From Streptomyces rubradiris (GTDB lineage: Bacteria > Actinomycetota > Actinomycetes > Streptomycetales > Streptomycetaceae), in assembly GCF_016860525.1 (NCBI RefSeq), contig NZ_BNEA01000015.1, positions 310,001 through 374,000 of the forward strand: a stretch of 64,000 nucleotides of DNA, in the 5' to 3' direction. Shown here in pieces: positions 15,519 through 24,959 of this stretch. The translations under genes and the position numbers were made by a program. Within the stretch, counting starts at the first letter, position 1; every line of letters begins with the position of its first letter. The notes under the pieces are model-generated. The model saw only the letters and a program-made list of their open reading frames with translations, made no database searches and had not been told where the DNA came from.

Positions 15519-16970
15519 TCAGAGGAGGCGGTGGATGTCGCCGCGGACTCGGTAGAAGCCGCCCGACGCGGGGTGGAGGGCGTCGACGACGTAGCGGGCG
15601 CCGGGTTCGCGTATCGCGCGGGGGAACTGGACGTTCCAGGAGGGGTCGTAGCCTTCGGAGACGACGTGCACCCGGACCCGGCCGGCCTCCTGGACGCATT
15701 CGACCACGATCGCTCCGGCGGGTGCCCGGTCGACCGTGGAGACCGCGGTCACGGCCGTGGCCGGGGCGTACGTCGGCGTGGCGGCGGCGAGCTTGACGTC
15801 CCGCACCACCGGGACCGTGCCCTGCTGGGCCGCGGCGATCGCCGCCTCGCTCGCGTCGACGCAGACCAGGGAGCCGTCGGTGGTGACCAGGTACAGCCGC
15901 TCGTCGCGGTACTGCATCGACAGCGCCGAGCCGCCGCCCGTGCCCAGCTTCCACAGCCGCCGGCCGTGCTGGTCGAAGCAGTAGACGGAGGAGGCCGCGT
16001 CACCGGCGAAGACGAACCGCCCGCCGGGCGAGGTGGCGCACGAGTACACCGCGCTGTCGCAGACGTACGTCGCCTCGATCGCGCCGGTGGCCTTCGACAG
16101 CCGCTGGACCACCCGGTGCGCGGTGCCCGCGTACACCGCCTCCCGCTCCTGCCAGCCGAACAGGACGCCGCCGTTGGTGGGGGTGTGCCACAGCTCGCCG
16201 CCGCCGTCCGGCGCGTAGGCGGTGACGCCGCCCTGGTGGCCGTGGTAGACGGCCCGGTCGTCGGCGCGCACCATCCAGGCGTGCTCGCCCCGGCTGCGGC
16301 GCGACCACTGGTGTTCGTCCTCGTGGTCGATGACGGTCAGCCTGCCGTCGCGGTCCGAGACGTCCAGGACGCCCTCGTGGATGTCCAGCCAGAAGATGTC
16401 GACGTCGGCGGCGATGCCGTAGGCGGCGAAGGGCAGTTTGGAGGACAGGTCGTACACCGTGCCGTCGTCGCAGCCGGCGTAGATCCAGAAGTCGTCGGCG
16501 ACCAGGCACTTCACGCCGTCCGGCAGGCTGAAGCGGGCCAGCACGGCGCCCTCGTGGTCCAGGGTGTAGACGTCACCGGCCTGGTTGCCCACCCAGCAGC
16601 GCTCGTCGTCGACGTGGATGCCGAACGCGGCCGAGCCGGTGCGGAACCGCCACAGCACCGGTGCCACGGCCCGCGCCGTGGAGGGTGCCGAACTGACCTG
16701 ACGGCGGGTCACCGCACGTGGTGCGCGCTGCCCTTGGACGGCCGGCGCGTACCCCTTGCGGATCTTCTCGCCGGCCTTCTTCGCGGCGGCGGCCCGCGCC
16801 TTCTCCTCGGTCGGGAACGTCGTCGTCTGCGTCTGCCCGGCGGCGCCGATCCTGCCGTAGCGCACCGTCACCACCCGGCCGTCGACGGTCACCTCGTAGA
16901 ACTTGTGGGCGCCGCCGCCCTCCTGCGACAGCTCCAGGTACGTCGTCGACACCGCGGACCCCGTAGACAT
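15519..16970 (-). CDS. WGR-domain protein with PQQ/WD40-like propeller
   Basis: The 483-residue cytoplasmic protein starts with a WGR domain: YLELSQEGGGAHKFYEVTVDG followed by VTVRYGRIGAAGQTQTTTFPTEEKA (residues 10-60). WGR domains bind nucleic acids in PARPs and in bacterial relatives. A basic linker (about 65-100) leads to a beta-propeller of repeated blades such as WVGNQAGDVYTLDHEGAVLARF and VFAGDAASSVYCFDQHGRRLWKLG, typical of PQQ/quinoprotein-like repeats. There is no signal peptide. GGAGGGG precedes the ATG. The function is unknown; architecture suggests a scaffold or sensor that links DNA or RNA binding to a propeller interaction platform. Confidence 0.8.
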   Translation of the reverse strand: MSTGSAVSTTYLELSQEGGGAHKFYEVTVDGRVVTVRYGRIGAAGQTQTTTFPTEEKARAAAAKKAGEKIRKGYAPAVQGQRAPRAVTRRQVSSAPSTARAVAPVLWRFRTGSAAFGIHVDDERCWVGNQAGDVYTLDHEGAVLARFSLPDGVKCLVADDFWIYAGCDDGTVYDLSSKLPFAAYGIAADVDIFWLDIHEGVLDVSDRDGRLTVIDHEDEHQWSRRSRGEHAWMVRADDRAVYHGHQGGVTAYAPDGGGELWHTPTNGGVLFGWQEREAVYAGTAHRVVQRLSKATGAIEATYVCDSAVYSCATSPGGRFVFAGDAASSVYCFDQHGRRLWKLGTGGGSALSMQYRDERLYLVTTDGSLVCVDASEAAIAAAQQGTVPVVRDVKLAAATPTYAPATAVTAVSTVDRAPAGAIVVECVQEAGRVRVHVVSEGYDPSWNVQFPRAIREPGARYVVDALHPASGGFYRVRGDIHRLL

Positions 16971-17094
16971 GGCAGACCCCTCCCCAAGACGGACCCGCGG
17001 CCGTTCCGGCGGGCCCCCGACTGCTGTTCACCGTAGGGGCACCCACTGACAACGGCCCCGGCCCGGGGCGTGGGCCGCCCGGCCGCCGGCCGTC

Positions 17095-17739
17095 CTACCG
17101 GTCGCGGACCGGCGGCAACTCCTCCATGCCGCCGAGGAGTTGGCGCAGGCACCGGAGTGCGAGCGCGGCCGGTGAGCCCTCGCCCGTGACGCCCGCCTCC
17201 GTGGCGGCCCAGGTCTCCAGCGCGATACGGATCGCGTCCGTGGCCGCCGCCGCGACCAGGCGCACCCGCAAGTGCTCCAGGCGTCCGTCCGCCAGCCGGG
17301 CGACGACCGGGACGAGGCGTTCCTCCGACTCCTGGTTCACCCTGTACCACACCGCGCGCAGCGCGGGATCGTCCGCGGCGGCCCGCAGCAGTCCCCGGGT
17401 CCGCTCCAGCGCCGCGGCGGCCTCCTCACCGGGTGCCGCCAGCGACTCCTCGACCGCCGTCTCCAGCGCCCGGAGCAGACCGGCGCCGGGCTCGGCCGCC
17501 TCCAGCAGCGCCCGCCACCGGTCGGCCCCGGCCGCGAGCAGGGGGCTCACCGCGTCCTGCTTGGAGCGGAAGTAGCGGTAGAAGGTGCGCAGCGCGACGC
17601 CGGCGTGCCGGGCGATCTCCTCGGCGGTGGTCGCGTGCGGCCCCCGCGCGGCGAACAGCTCCGCCGCCGCGTGAGCGATGTCCAGCTGGGTCGCGGCCTT
17701 GCGGCGGTCGGTGAGGGAGGTGGGCGGCTTGGTGCTCAT
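17095..17739 (-). CDS. TetR-family regulator
   Basis: This is a 214-residue repressor with the helix-turn-helix TTAEEIARHAGVALRTFYRYF (about residues 40-60). The ATG at 17739 gives the best N-terminus (MSTKPPTSLTDRRKAA). TACTCT ends six bases before it, which suggests a leaderless mRNA. The gene is divergent from an SDR dehydrogenase, with a pair of dyads in the gap, so it most likely represses itself and the dehydrogenase. Ligand unknown. Confidence 0.85.
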   Translation of the reverse strand: MSTKPPTSLTDRRKAATQLDIAHAAAELFAARGPHATTAEEIARHAGVALRTFYRYFRSKQDAVSPLLAAGADRWRALLEAAEPGAGLLRALETAVEESLAAPGEEAAAALERTRGLLRAAADDPALRAVWYRVNQESEERLVPVVARLADGRLEHLRVRLVAAAATDAIRIALETWAATEAGVTGEGSPAALALRCLRQLLGGMEELPPVRDR

Positions 17740-17767
17740 CCCAGAAGAGTAGGTCCCCAGACCCCGT

Positions 17768-17804
17768 GGTGGCATGCAATGCCGCGATGGCAAAACGTGC
17801 CACC
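17768..17804. promoter_or_regulatory. tandem dyad operator between TetR and SDR genes
   Basis: GGTGGCA (17768-17774) and TGCCACC (17798-17804) are perfect inverted arms. Between them lie a second TGCC (17780-17783) and TGGCA (17788-17792). The array reads as two side-by-side TGGCA/TGCC dyads, a layout expected for two cooperating TetR dimers. It lies 30 bases upstream of the regulator gene. Confidence 0.6.
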
Positions 17805-17899
17805 TAGGCGTAACGTGAAGACCATCGGGGCGTCGGACGGCAGGAGAACCGGCGTCGCACAGGGCCCGCCGCACCCCGGCGGGCCGGGCAGGAGAACAC

Positions 17900-18685
17900 A
17901 TGAACCGCTACGAAGGCCGCCGCGTGCTGATCACCGGGGGCGGCTCCGGCATCGGCCAGGCCACCGTGCTGCGCGTCCTCGCCGAGGGCGGCAGCGTGGT
18001 GGCCGCGGACGTGAGCGAGCGGGGTCTTCGGGACACCGCGGAGAAGGCGGCCGGGCACGCGGACCGGCTCACCACCCTCGTCATCGACGTCGCCGACGAG
18101 GCCTCCGTACGCGCCGGGGTCGCCGCCGCGACGGCCACGCTCGGCGGGCTGGACGTGCTGGTCAACGCCGCCGGCATCCTGCGCTCCTCGCACTCGCACC
18201 AGACGAGCTTTGAGGAGTTCACCCGCGTCCTCCAGGTGAACCTCGTCGGCACGTTCCTCGTGATCCGCGAGGCGATCCCGGCCCTGCTGGCGGGCCGGGA
18301 CGCGGCGGTCGTCAACTTCAGCTCCACCTCGGCCGCCTTCGCGCACCCCTATATGGCGGCGTACGCGGCGAGCAAGGGCGGCATCCAGTCGATGACGCAC
18401 GCGCTCGCCTCCGAGTACGCGAGCCGGGGCATCCGCTTCACCGCCGTGCAGCCCGGTTCCATCTCCAGCGGGATGACCGACGGCAGCGGCGCCAGCGGGC
18501 AGAGCAACGGGCCCGGACTGCCCGCCGACGCCGACATGAGCCTGTTCGCCAAGCTCTCCCCGGCGCTCGGCCAGGGGTTCGCCGGCCCGGAGACGGTGGC
18601 CTCCGTCGTGGCGATGCTCGGTTCGCGGGACGGCGCGTTCATCACCGGGACCGAGATCCGCGTCGACGGCGGCACGCATTTCTGA
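17900..18685 (+). CDS. short-chain dehydrogenase/reductase (SDR)
   Basis: The 261-residue classical SDR carries the cofactor motif TGGGSGIG (residues 13-20), the NAAG motif at about 90, catalytic serine in VNFSSTSAAF and YxxxK in YAASKGG (about residue 155), and a C-terminal TGTEIRVDGG. Conservation of an aspartate after the second strand (AADVSERG) indicates NAD(H) preference. The preceding GGCAGGAGAA is a good ribosome binding site. It is divergent from and probably controlled by the adjacent TetR. The substrate alcohol or ketone is unknown. Confidence 0.87.
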   Translation: MNRYEGRRVLITGGGSGIGQATVLRVLAEGGSVVAADVSERGLRDTAEKAAGHADRLTTLVIDVADEASVRAGVAAATATLGGLDVLVNAAGILRSSHSHQTSFEEFTRVLQVNLVGTFLVIREAIPALLAGRDAAVVNFSSTSAAFAHPYMAAYAASKGGIQSMTHALASEYASRGIRFTAVQPGSISSGMTDGSGASGQSNGPGLPADADMSLFAKLSPALGQGFAGPETVASVVAMLGSRDGAFITGTEIRVDGGTHF

Positions 18686-18858
18686 CCGCCGTTTCCCGAC
18701 CGCCGTTTCCCGACCGCCGTTTTCTGACCCCGTACGGACCTGTCCCTCCGCACGCCCGGGACGCCCCGGGCCCGGAGGGGCCGGCCGGAGCGGGAGGGGA
18801 CGCCCCGGGCCGGGAGGGGTCGCCGCGGGCCGGGAGGGGCCGGCCGGCCCTGGTGTGC
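18684..18858. repeat. low-complexity tandem repeats downstream of the SDR gene
   Basis: GACCGCCGTTTCCC is present in three near-identical copies (18684-18730). A second run of units like GGGCCGGGAGGGG follows (about 18765-18858). They fill the gap between the convergent SDR and ABC-F genes and contain no gene. Replication slippage is the simplest explanation. Confidence 0.6.
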
Positions 18859-18879
18859 CCGCCCGGGGCACACCCCGGG

Positions 18880-20484
<1,605 letters not shown>

Positions 20485-20542
20485 GGGGTAACGCTCCGAA
20501 AAAGCGAGAGGACACACTTCTGGCGTGGAAGCGGGTCCTCGG

Positions 20543-20566
20543 CTAAGAAATTCGGGGCGTAGGCAT
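20543..20566 (-). CDS. possible leader peptide of the ABC-F gene
   Basis: An ATG opens a seven-codon frame, MPTPRIS followed by TAG, 58 bases before the ABC-F start. TACCGT ends six bases before this ATG, so a leaderless leader peptide is possible. Resistance-type ABC-F genes are often controlled by such short upstream frames through ribosome stalling. No clear terminator/anti-terminator pair was identified, so this is a weak call. Confidence 0.3.
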   Translation of the reverse strand: MPTPRIS

Positions 20567-20604
20567 GCGGTCACGGTAGCGCGGGCGCCCGCGTCGGCGC
20601 ACAT

Positions 20605-21141
20605 CGTTTTCTGGCGAGCGCCGCTTTTCCGTGAGCTCTGCCGCGTCCGTGCGCTTCTTCAGCGAGCGGTGTCGGCGGGGCGGGCGGCGGCCCGGCGACC
20701 GACGGGGCGGGGAACGGCCCGAGCGCAATGGATTTACCGTTCCCCGCCCCTGCCGGGCGGCCCGCCGCCGCCTGGGCGGCCGAGACGGCGTGCCGGTCCG
20801 TGGGGGACGGCCGGCGGACGCACCCGCACCGCCGGTCCTGGTCCGACTCTCCGCCCCCGGTGGCGCCTGTGCCACCGGGCGGGAGCCGGCCGGGTGAGGC
20901 CCTCGGGCGGCCCCCACGGACGCCGGCGGCCGGAGAACAGAGGACGGAGAACGGAAGACTGAGGACGGAGGCCGGAGGACGTCGGGATGGCCGGATGAGG
21001 GGCTTCCCCGGTCGCCCCCTCCTCACCCCCTCCCGCCCCGCGGCCTGCGGGAACTCCCGTGAACCTCCGGGAAGTTCCTATGGGAGGCTGGGCCCGGCCG
21101 TCGCGGACCGAGGCCGGGCCGGCCGCCGAGAGGAGCACAGC
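20605..21141. other. non-coding gap with a long hairpin and purine repeats
   Basis: No convincing gene lies in this 537-bp gap between the divergent ABC-F and methyltransferase genes. It contains a perfect 14-bp inverted repeat (GGGGCGGGGAACGG at 20704-20717 and its complement at 20737-20750, with a 19-base AT-richer loop). It also holds a purine-rich stretch of degenerate GGACGGAGAAC-like units at about 20928-20985. The hairpin could end transcription or be an operator. Confidence 0.5.
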
Positions 21142-21939
21142 GTGACAGAGAACGGCTACGAGGCCGTCACCATCGACACCAGCAAGCCGCACCCCGCGCG
21201 GATCTACGACTATCTGCTGGGCGGCAAGGACAACTACGAGGTGGACCAGCGGGCGGGCGACGCGCTGGCCGCCACGGCCCCCGAGGCACGCATCGGCGTC
21301 CGGGCGAACCGCGCCTTCCTGGAGCGTGCCGTCCGGTACGTGGTGGGCAGCGGGATCCGGCAGATCCTGGACATCGGCACCGGGCTGCCCACGTCGCCGA
21401 ACGTGCACGAGGTCGCCCAGACGGTGGCGCCCGACGTCCGCGTGGCCTACGTCGACAACGACCCGATCGTCGCCGCGCACGGCAACGCCCTGCTCAGCCG
21501 GTCCGGTACGACCCGTATCGTCCTCGGCGACCTGCGTGACCCGCGCGCCGTGCTGGACCACCCCGAGGTCCGCCAGATCATCGACTTCGATCAGCCGGTG
21601 GCCCTGCTCCTCGTCGCCATCCTGCACTTCCTGGCCGACACGGACCGGCCCGCCGAGGTCGTCGCCACGCTGCGTGACGCGCTGCCGGCCGGGAGCTTCC
21701 TGGTGCTGTCGCACGCCACGGGCGACTTCGCCGACCGCACCGACGCCCAGGCCGTCTACACCAATGCCACCGCGTCCCTGAACCTGCGCGGCCGGGCCGA
21801 GGTGGAGCGGTTCTTCGACGGTTTCGAACTGGTGGAACCGGGCCTGGCCCAGGTCCCGTTCTGGCGTCCGGACGCCCCGCCGCCGCCCCGGTCCGAGGAG
21901 ATAGGTTTCTACGGCGGCGTGGCCCGCAAGAAGTCCTGA
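21142..21939 (+). CDS. DUF574 S-adenosylmethionine-dependent methyltransferase
   Basis: The 265-residue protein belongs to the Streptomyces-rich DUF574/Methyltransf_19 family. Family landmarks are the N-terminal HPARIYDYLLGGKDNYEVD, motif I ILDIGTGLPTSPNVHEVA (about residue 78), VAYVDNDPIV (motif II acidic residue), and DFDQPVALLLVAILHF. Many paralogues occur per genome and most have unknown substrates. The GTG start follows AGAGGAG. It stands alone, with a hairpin terminator behind it. Confidence 0.88.
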   Translation: MTENGYEAVTIDTSKPHPARIYDYLLGGKDNYEVDQRAGDALAATAPEARIGVRANRAFLERAVRYVVGSGIRQILDIGTGLPTSPNVHEVAQTVAPDVRVAYVDNDPIVAAHGNALLSRSGTTRIVLGDLRDPRAVLDHPEVRQIIDFDQPVALLLVAILHFLADTDRPAEVVATLRDALPAGSFLVLSHATGDFADRTDAQAVYTNATASLNLRGRAEVERFFDGFELVEPGLAQVPFWRPDAPPPPRSEEIGFYGGVARKKS

Positions 21940-21973
21940 CCGGCCGGCGCCCTCACTCCCCCTTCCGCTTCCG

Positions 21974-22000
21974 CTGCCGGCGGCACCTGGCCGCCGGCAG
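21974..22000 (+). terminator. hairpin terminator after the methyltransferase gene
   Basis: CTGCCGGCGGC (21974-21984) and GCCGCCGGCAG (21990-22000) form a perfect 11-bp stem with a five-base loop, 34 bases after the stop codon. No T-run follows, as is common for Streptomyces terminators. Confidence 0.6.
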
Positions 22001-22082
22001 CCCGGACCCGCACCGCGGTCCGGCCACCGGTCCCCCCGGCCCGCATGGTGCCCGGGGCCCCGGTGCGACGCTGGAGGAGAAG

Positions 22083-22190
22083 GTGTCCGACGAGGGGGAC
22101 CGTCGGCACGAGGCGCTGCGCGGGATGACCGAGGTCTTCATCGACTACATGCACCTCAACGCCCCGGTGCGCACCTGGCCGGTGGACTGA
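22083..22190 (+). CDS. small hypothetical protein
   Basis: A 35-codon frame starts with GTG behind GGAGGAGAA, a strong ribosome binding site, and ends ATGHLNAP-like in sequence YMHLNAPVRTWPVD. Codon third positions are GC-rich as in real genes. It matches no family I recognise. It could be a genuine small protein or the truncated end of a larger gene, since the C-terminal part (ALRGMTEVFIDYMHL) looks like a helix from a folded domain. Confidence 0.4.
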   Translation: MSDEGDRRHEALRGMTEVFIDYMHLNAPVRTWPVD

Positions 22191-22337
22191 GCACGGCCGC
22201 CCCGGACGCGCGGGAGGGTGACCGCCTACCAGGTCGTGACCGCGGAGTGCCGGTGGGCCGTCGCGGGCCGCTTGCTGGAGCAACAGGGCTGCCGTGGTTT
22301 GCTGTTGGCCCGAGTCCAGGCCGAAGGAGCAACACAC

Positions 22338-22766
22338 ATGACCAACGCCCCTGTCCCCTTCCAGGTGTACGAGGCGGGGACGTACCTGCACGGGACGAAG
22401 GCGGACCTCGCTCCGGGGGATGTGCTGACCCCCGGTCACGCGTCCAACTTCGAGGAAGGGCGCACCTCCCGCCACGTCTACGTTTCCGAGACGCTGGACG
22501 CCGCCGTCTGGGGCGCCGAGCTGGCGGCCGGCGACGGGCCGGGCCGGATCTACGTGGTGGAGCCGACCGGTGCTCTGGAGGACGACCCCAACGTCACCGA
22601 CAAGAGGTTCCCGGGCAATCCCACCCGCTCCTATCGCACCCGCGAGCCCGTGCGCGTCGTCTCGGAGCTCGAGGACTGGGTCGGGCACTCCCCCGAGCAG
22701 ATCGAGGCCATGCTGGAGACGCTGGCCGACCTTCGCCGCCGCGGCAACGCCACGATCCTGGACTGA
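22338..22766 (+). CDS. arr: rifamycin NAD+-dependent ADP-ribosyltransferase
   Basis: The 142-residue enzyme is a close match in length and sequence to Arr of Mycobacterium smegmatis, which inactivates rifamycins by ADP-ribosylating the C23 hydroxyl. Residues shown to matter in that enzyme are conserved: the histidine in YLHGTK (H18), tyrosine in HVYVSE (Y48), and aspartate in the EDDPNVTDK region (about D83). The stretches RIYVVEP, GNPTRSYRTREPV and ELEDWVGH are family hallmarks. GAAGGAG lies ten bases before the ATG. It is monocistronic. Many soil actinomycetes carry arr as protection against rifamycin producers. Confidence 0.93.
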   Translation: MTNAPVPFQVYEAGTYLHGTKADLAPGDVLTPGHASNFEEGRTSRHVYVSETLDAAVWGAELAAGDGPGRIYVVEPTGALEDDPNVTDKRFPGNPTRSYRTREPVRVVSELEDWVGHSPEQIEAMLETLADLRRRGNATILD

Positions 22767-22817
22767 CGAGTCGGGCCGGGACCGCCGCGGCCTTCGCTCA
22801 GCGGTGACCCAGGGACG

Positions 22818-23204
22818 TCAGGCCGATGCGCGACGCGGGCGGTCCAGGGCGGTCCCGGCGCGCTCCGGGACGTCCGGAAGGTGGTCCTTCGCCCACTGGG
22901 CCAGCTCGCGGAGGGCGGGTTCGAGGGCGGCGCCGGCCTCGGTCAGCCGGTAGGAGACGCGCAGCGGGGGGCCCTCGTCGACCTCGCGCAGGACGAGGCC
23001 GGCGGCGCCGAGTTCGGCGAGCCGGTCGGAGAGCATGCGTTCGCTGATGCCGGGGACGGCCCGCCGCAGGTCGGCGAAGTAGGCGGGCTGTCCCACCAGG
23101 ACGGCCACGATCGGCCCGCTCCAGCGCTTGCCGAGGAGCTGGAAGACGCGGGTGATGCCCTGGTCCACCCGCTTGCAGGCCGCGCTGTCGTGGTTGTCGT
23201 CCAT
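22818..23204 (-). CDS. HxlR-family regulator
   Basis: The 128-residue winged-helix protein belongs to the HxlR/DUF24 group. LLGKRWSGPIVAVLVGQPAYFADLRRAVPGISERMLSDRLAEL is the diagnostic DNA-binding core, and REVDEGPPLRVSYRLTEAG is the wing. A conserved N-terminal cysteine (C10, in DSAACKRVDQG) matches the redox-sensing cysteine of Bacillus YodB, HypR and CatR. It is divergent from a flavin azoreductase, the same pairing as yodB with its target azoR1. It likely represses that gene until quinones or diamide-like electrophiles modify the cysteine. Confidence 0.85.
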   Translation of the reverse strand: MDDNHDSAACKRVDQGITRVFQLLGKRWSGPIVAVLVGQPAYFADLRRAVPGISERMLSDRLAELGAAGLVLREVDEGPPLRVSYRLTEAGAALEPALRELAQWAKDHLPDVPERAGTALDRPRRASA

Positions 23205-23244
23205 GGGGTCAGCGTACTACCCCGCCGTAGGGTGCTGAAGAAAC

Positions 23245-23270
23245 GTAAGTACGTATGGTAAAAGTAGTAC
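23245..23270. promoter_or_regulatory. AT-rich operator/promoter between hxlR and azoreductase
   Basis: GTAAGTAC (23245-23252) and AAGTAGTAC (23262-23270) flank TATGGT, which can serve as a rightward -10 and, as TACCAT, leftward. HxlR sites in Bacillus are TAGTA/TACTA-rich, so this island is the likely repressor site. Confidence 0.5.
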
Positions 23271-23333
23271 CGCACGAAACATCAGCCCACGCTCCCGACG
23301 TCCGGCTGTTCCCGCCGCTTTTTGGAGACATTC

Positions 23334-23984
23334 ATGGCCACCCTGCTCCACATAGATTCGTCCGTGTTCCCGGCCGAGGCGTCGGCCTCCCGTGCCGTGA
23401 CGGAGGCTTTCCGCAAGCACTGGCAGGAGGAGCACCCGCAGGGCACGGTCGTCTACCGCGACCTGGCGGCGCGGCCCGTTCCGCACATCACCGCCGACAC
23501 CCACCTCGCCGGCTTCACCGACCCGGCCACCCACACCCCCGAGCAGGCCGCCGCGTTCGCCGAGCGCGTCAAGCTGATCGAGGAGCTGGAGCAGGCCGAC
23601 GCGGTGCTGATCGGTGCGCCGATGTACAACTACACGATCCCCTCCACCCTCAAGGCGTGGCTGGACAACGTGATCCTGATGGGCCGCACCGCGGGCGAGA
23701 CCCAGTCCGCCAAGGGCACCCCGGTGATCGTCGTCGCGAGCCGCGGCGGCTCCTACGCGCCGGGCACCCCGCGCGAGGGCTTCGAGTACGTGCAGAACTA
23801 CCTCGGCGCCGCGCTCGGCAGCGGCCTCGGCCTGGACGTGGACTTCATCGTCCCGGAGCTGACCCTGGCGACCGTGGACCCGGCGATGGCCGAACTGGTC
23901 CCGCTGTACGAGGCATCCCGTGACCGTGCCCTGGAGGACGCCGCCACCAAGGCGCGGGACCTGGCCAAGCGCCTCGCCGCCTGA
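23334..23984 (+). CDS. azoR: FMN-dependent NADH-azoreductase
   Basis: The 216-residue flavodoxin-fold enzyme matches AzoR/AcpD. MATLLHIDSSVFPAEASAS is the FMN phosphate loop, APMYNYTIPSTLKAWLDNVILMGRT (about residues 95-120) is the isoalloxazine site, and VVASRGGSYAPGTPREGFEYVQNYL the second flavin loop. AzoR reduces azo bonds and quinones with NADH in two-electron steps and thereby detoxifies quinones. The ATG 23334 follows TGGAGAC; an earlier in-frame ATG at 23322 has no binding site. The divergent HxlR regulator suggests induction by electrophiles. Confidence 0.9.
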   Translation: MATLLHIDSSVFPAEASASRAVTEAFRKHWQEEHPQGTVVYRDLAARPVPHITADTHLAGFTDPATHTPEQAAAFAERVKLIEELEQADAVLIGAPMYNYTIPSTLKAWLDNVILMGRTAGETQSAKGTPVIVVASRGGSYAPGTPREGFEYVQNYLGAALGSGLGLDVDFIVPELTLATVDPAMAELVPLYEASRDRALEDAATKARDLAKRLAA

Positions 23985-24167
23985 GTACCGCACCCGCCGG
24001 CACGTGACCCCGGGCCGCCCACGAGGCGGTCAGGGGTCATGTGCGCCGGGCGGCACAGCCACCGGACCGCGTCCGGCCCGGACCCTCGCCCGGGACCACC
24101 GGTCCGGGCGCCCGGGATGCCCCGGAACCGTGGCCTGCAGGGACCGCCGACAAGGAAAAGAGCACGT

Positions 24168-24848
24168 ATGACAACCGAGTTCACATCTTGTCCGGCGCGG
24201 ACGCTGCGCGCCGCCTACGAGGCCGCCTCGGCGGTCGTCGCCGGCCTCGGTGACGAGGAGTCGTGGCAGCCGACCGGGTGCACGGGCTGGGCGGTCCGCG
24301 ACCTGGTGTTCCACTGTGCGGGGGACGCCCAGCGCGCCTTGGTGGCCCTGCACACACCCACGGAGGAACCCGCCGACCGGGACTGGGTGACGTACTGGCG
24401 CGGCTGGCTGCCGGACACCGCCGGGGCGGCGAACGGCCGGCGCTGGGCGCGGGTGAACGGCAGCATGTTCCTGGACTTCGGTCAGCTCAAGGGCCTGTAC
24501 CTGGAGACGCTGGCGGCGGTCGTGCACGCGGCCGGGGAGGCCGACCCCGCGCGCCGGGTGGTCACGCAGGGGCACGTGCTGACGGCCGGCGACCTGATCA
24601 CCACGCTCGCGGTGGAGGCGACCGTCCACCATCTCGACCTGACCGTGGCGCTGCCGCACGCGCCGGGGCCCTCCCCCGAGGGGCTGGCCGCGGTGCGCGC
24701 CACCCTCGACGGGCTGCTCGGCCGGCCCGGCCTGCCGCAGTGGAGCGACGCCCATTACGCGCGCGTGGGCACCGGCCGCGCCGCGCTCACCGACGCCGAG
24801 CGCGCCGCGCTGGGTCCGGCGGCCGGCCGCTTCCCGCTGTTTGGCTGA
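24168..24848 (+). CDS. maleylpyruvate isomerase/DinB-type mycothiol-dependent protein
   Basis: The 226-residue protein has the N-terminal four-helix metal-binding domain of the mycothiol-dependent maleylpyruvate isomerase group: GWAVRDLVFHCAGDAQRAL (about residues 42-60) and LITTLAVEATVHHLDLTVAL (about 140-160). The histidines and glutamate here are the expected metal ligands. Members are mycothiol transferases or isomerases, but most Streptomyces paralogues are uncharacterised. ATG 24168 follows AAGGAAA. It stands alone between azoR and a transporter gene. Confidence 0.75.
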   Translation: MTTEFTSCPARTLRAAYEAASAVVAGLGDEESWQPTGCTGWAVRDLVFHCAGDAQRALVALHTPTEEPADRDWVTYWRGWLPDTAGAANGRRWARVNGSMFLDFGQLKGLYLETLAAVVHAAGEADPARRVVTQGHVLTAGDLITTLAVEATVHHLDLTVALPHAPGPSPEGLAAVRATLDGLLGRPGLPQWSDAHYARVGTGRAALTDAERAALGPAAGRFPLFG

Positions 24849-24959
24849 GCCCCGCCGCCGGGGCGTGGGGCACGCCCGGCCCGCAGGGCGTGCCCGCGCC
24901 GCCTTCCGTAGGCTGAAGGCGTCCGATTCCGGGAGGTCTGCCGCAGGCGGGAGAGAGCC

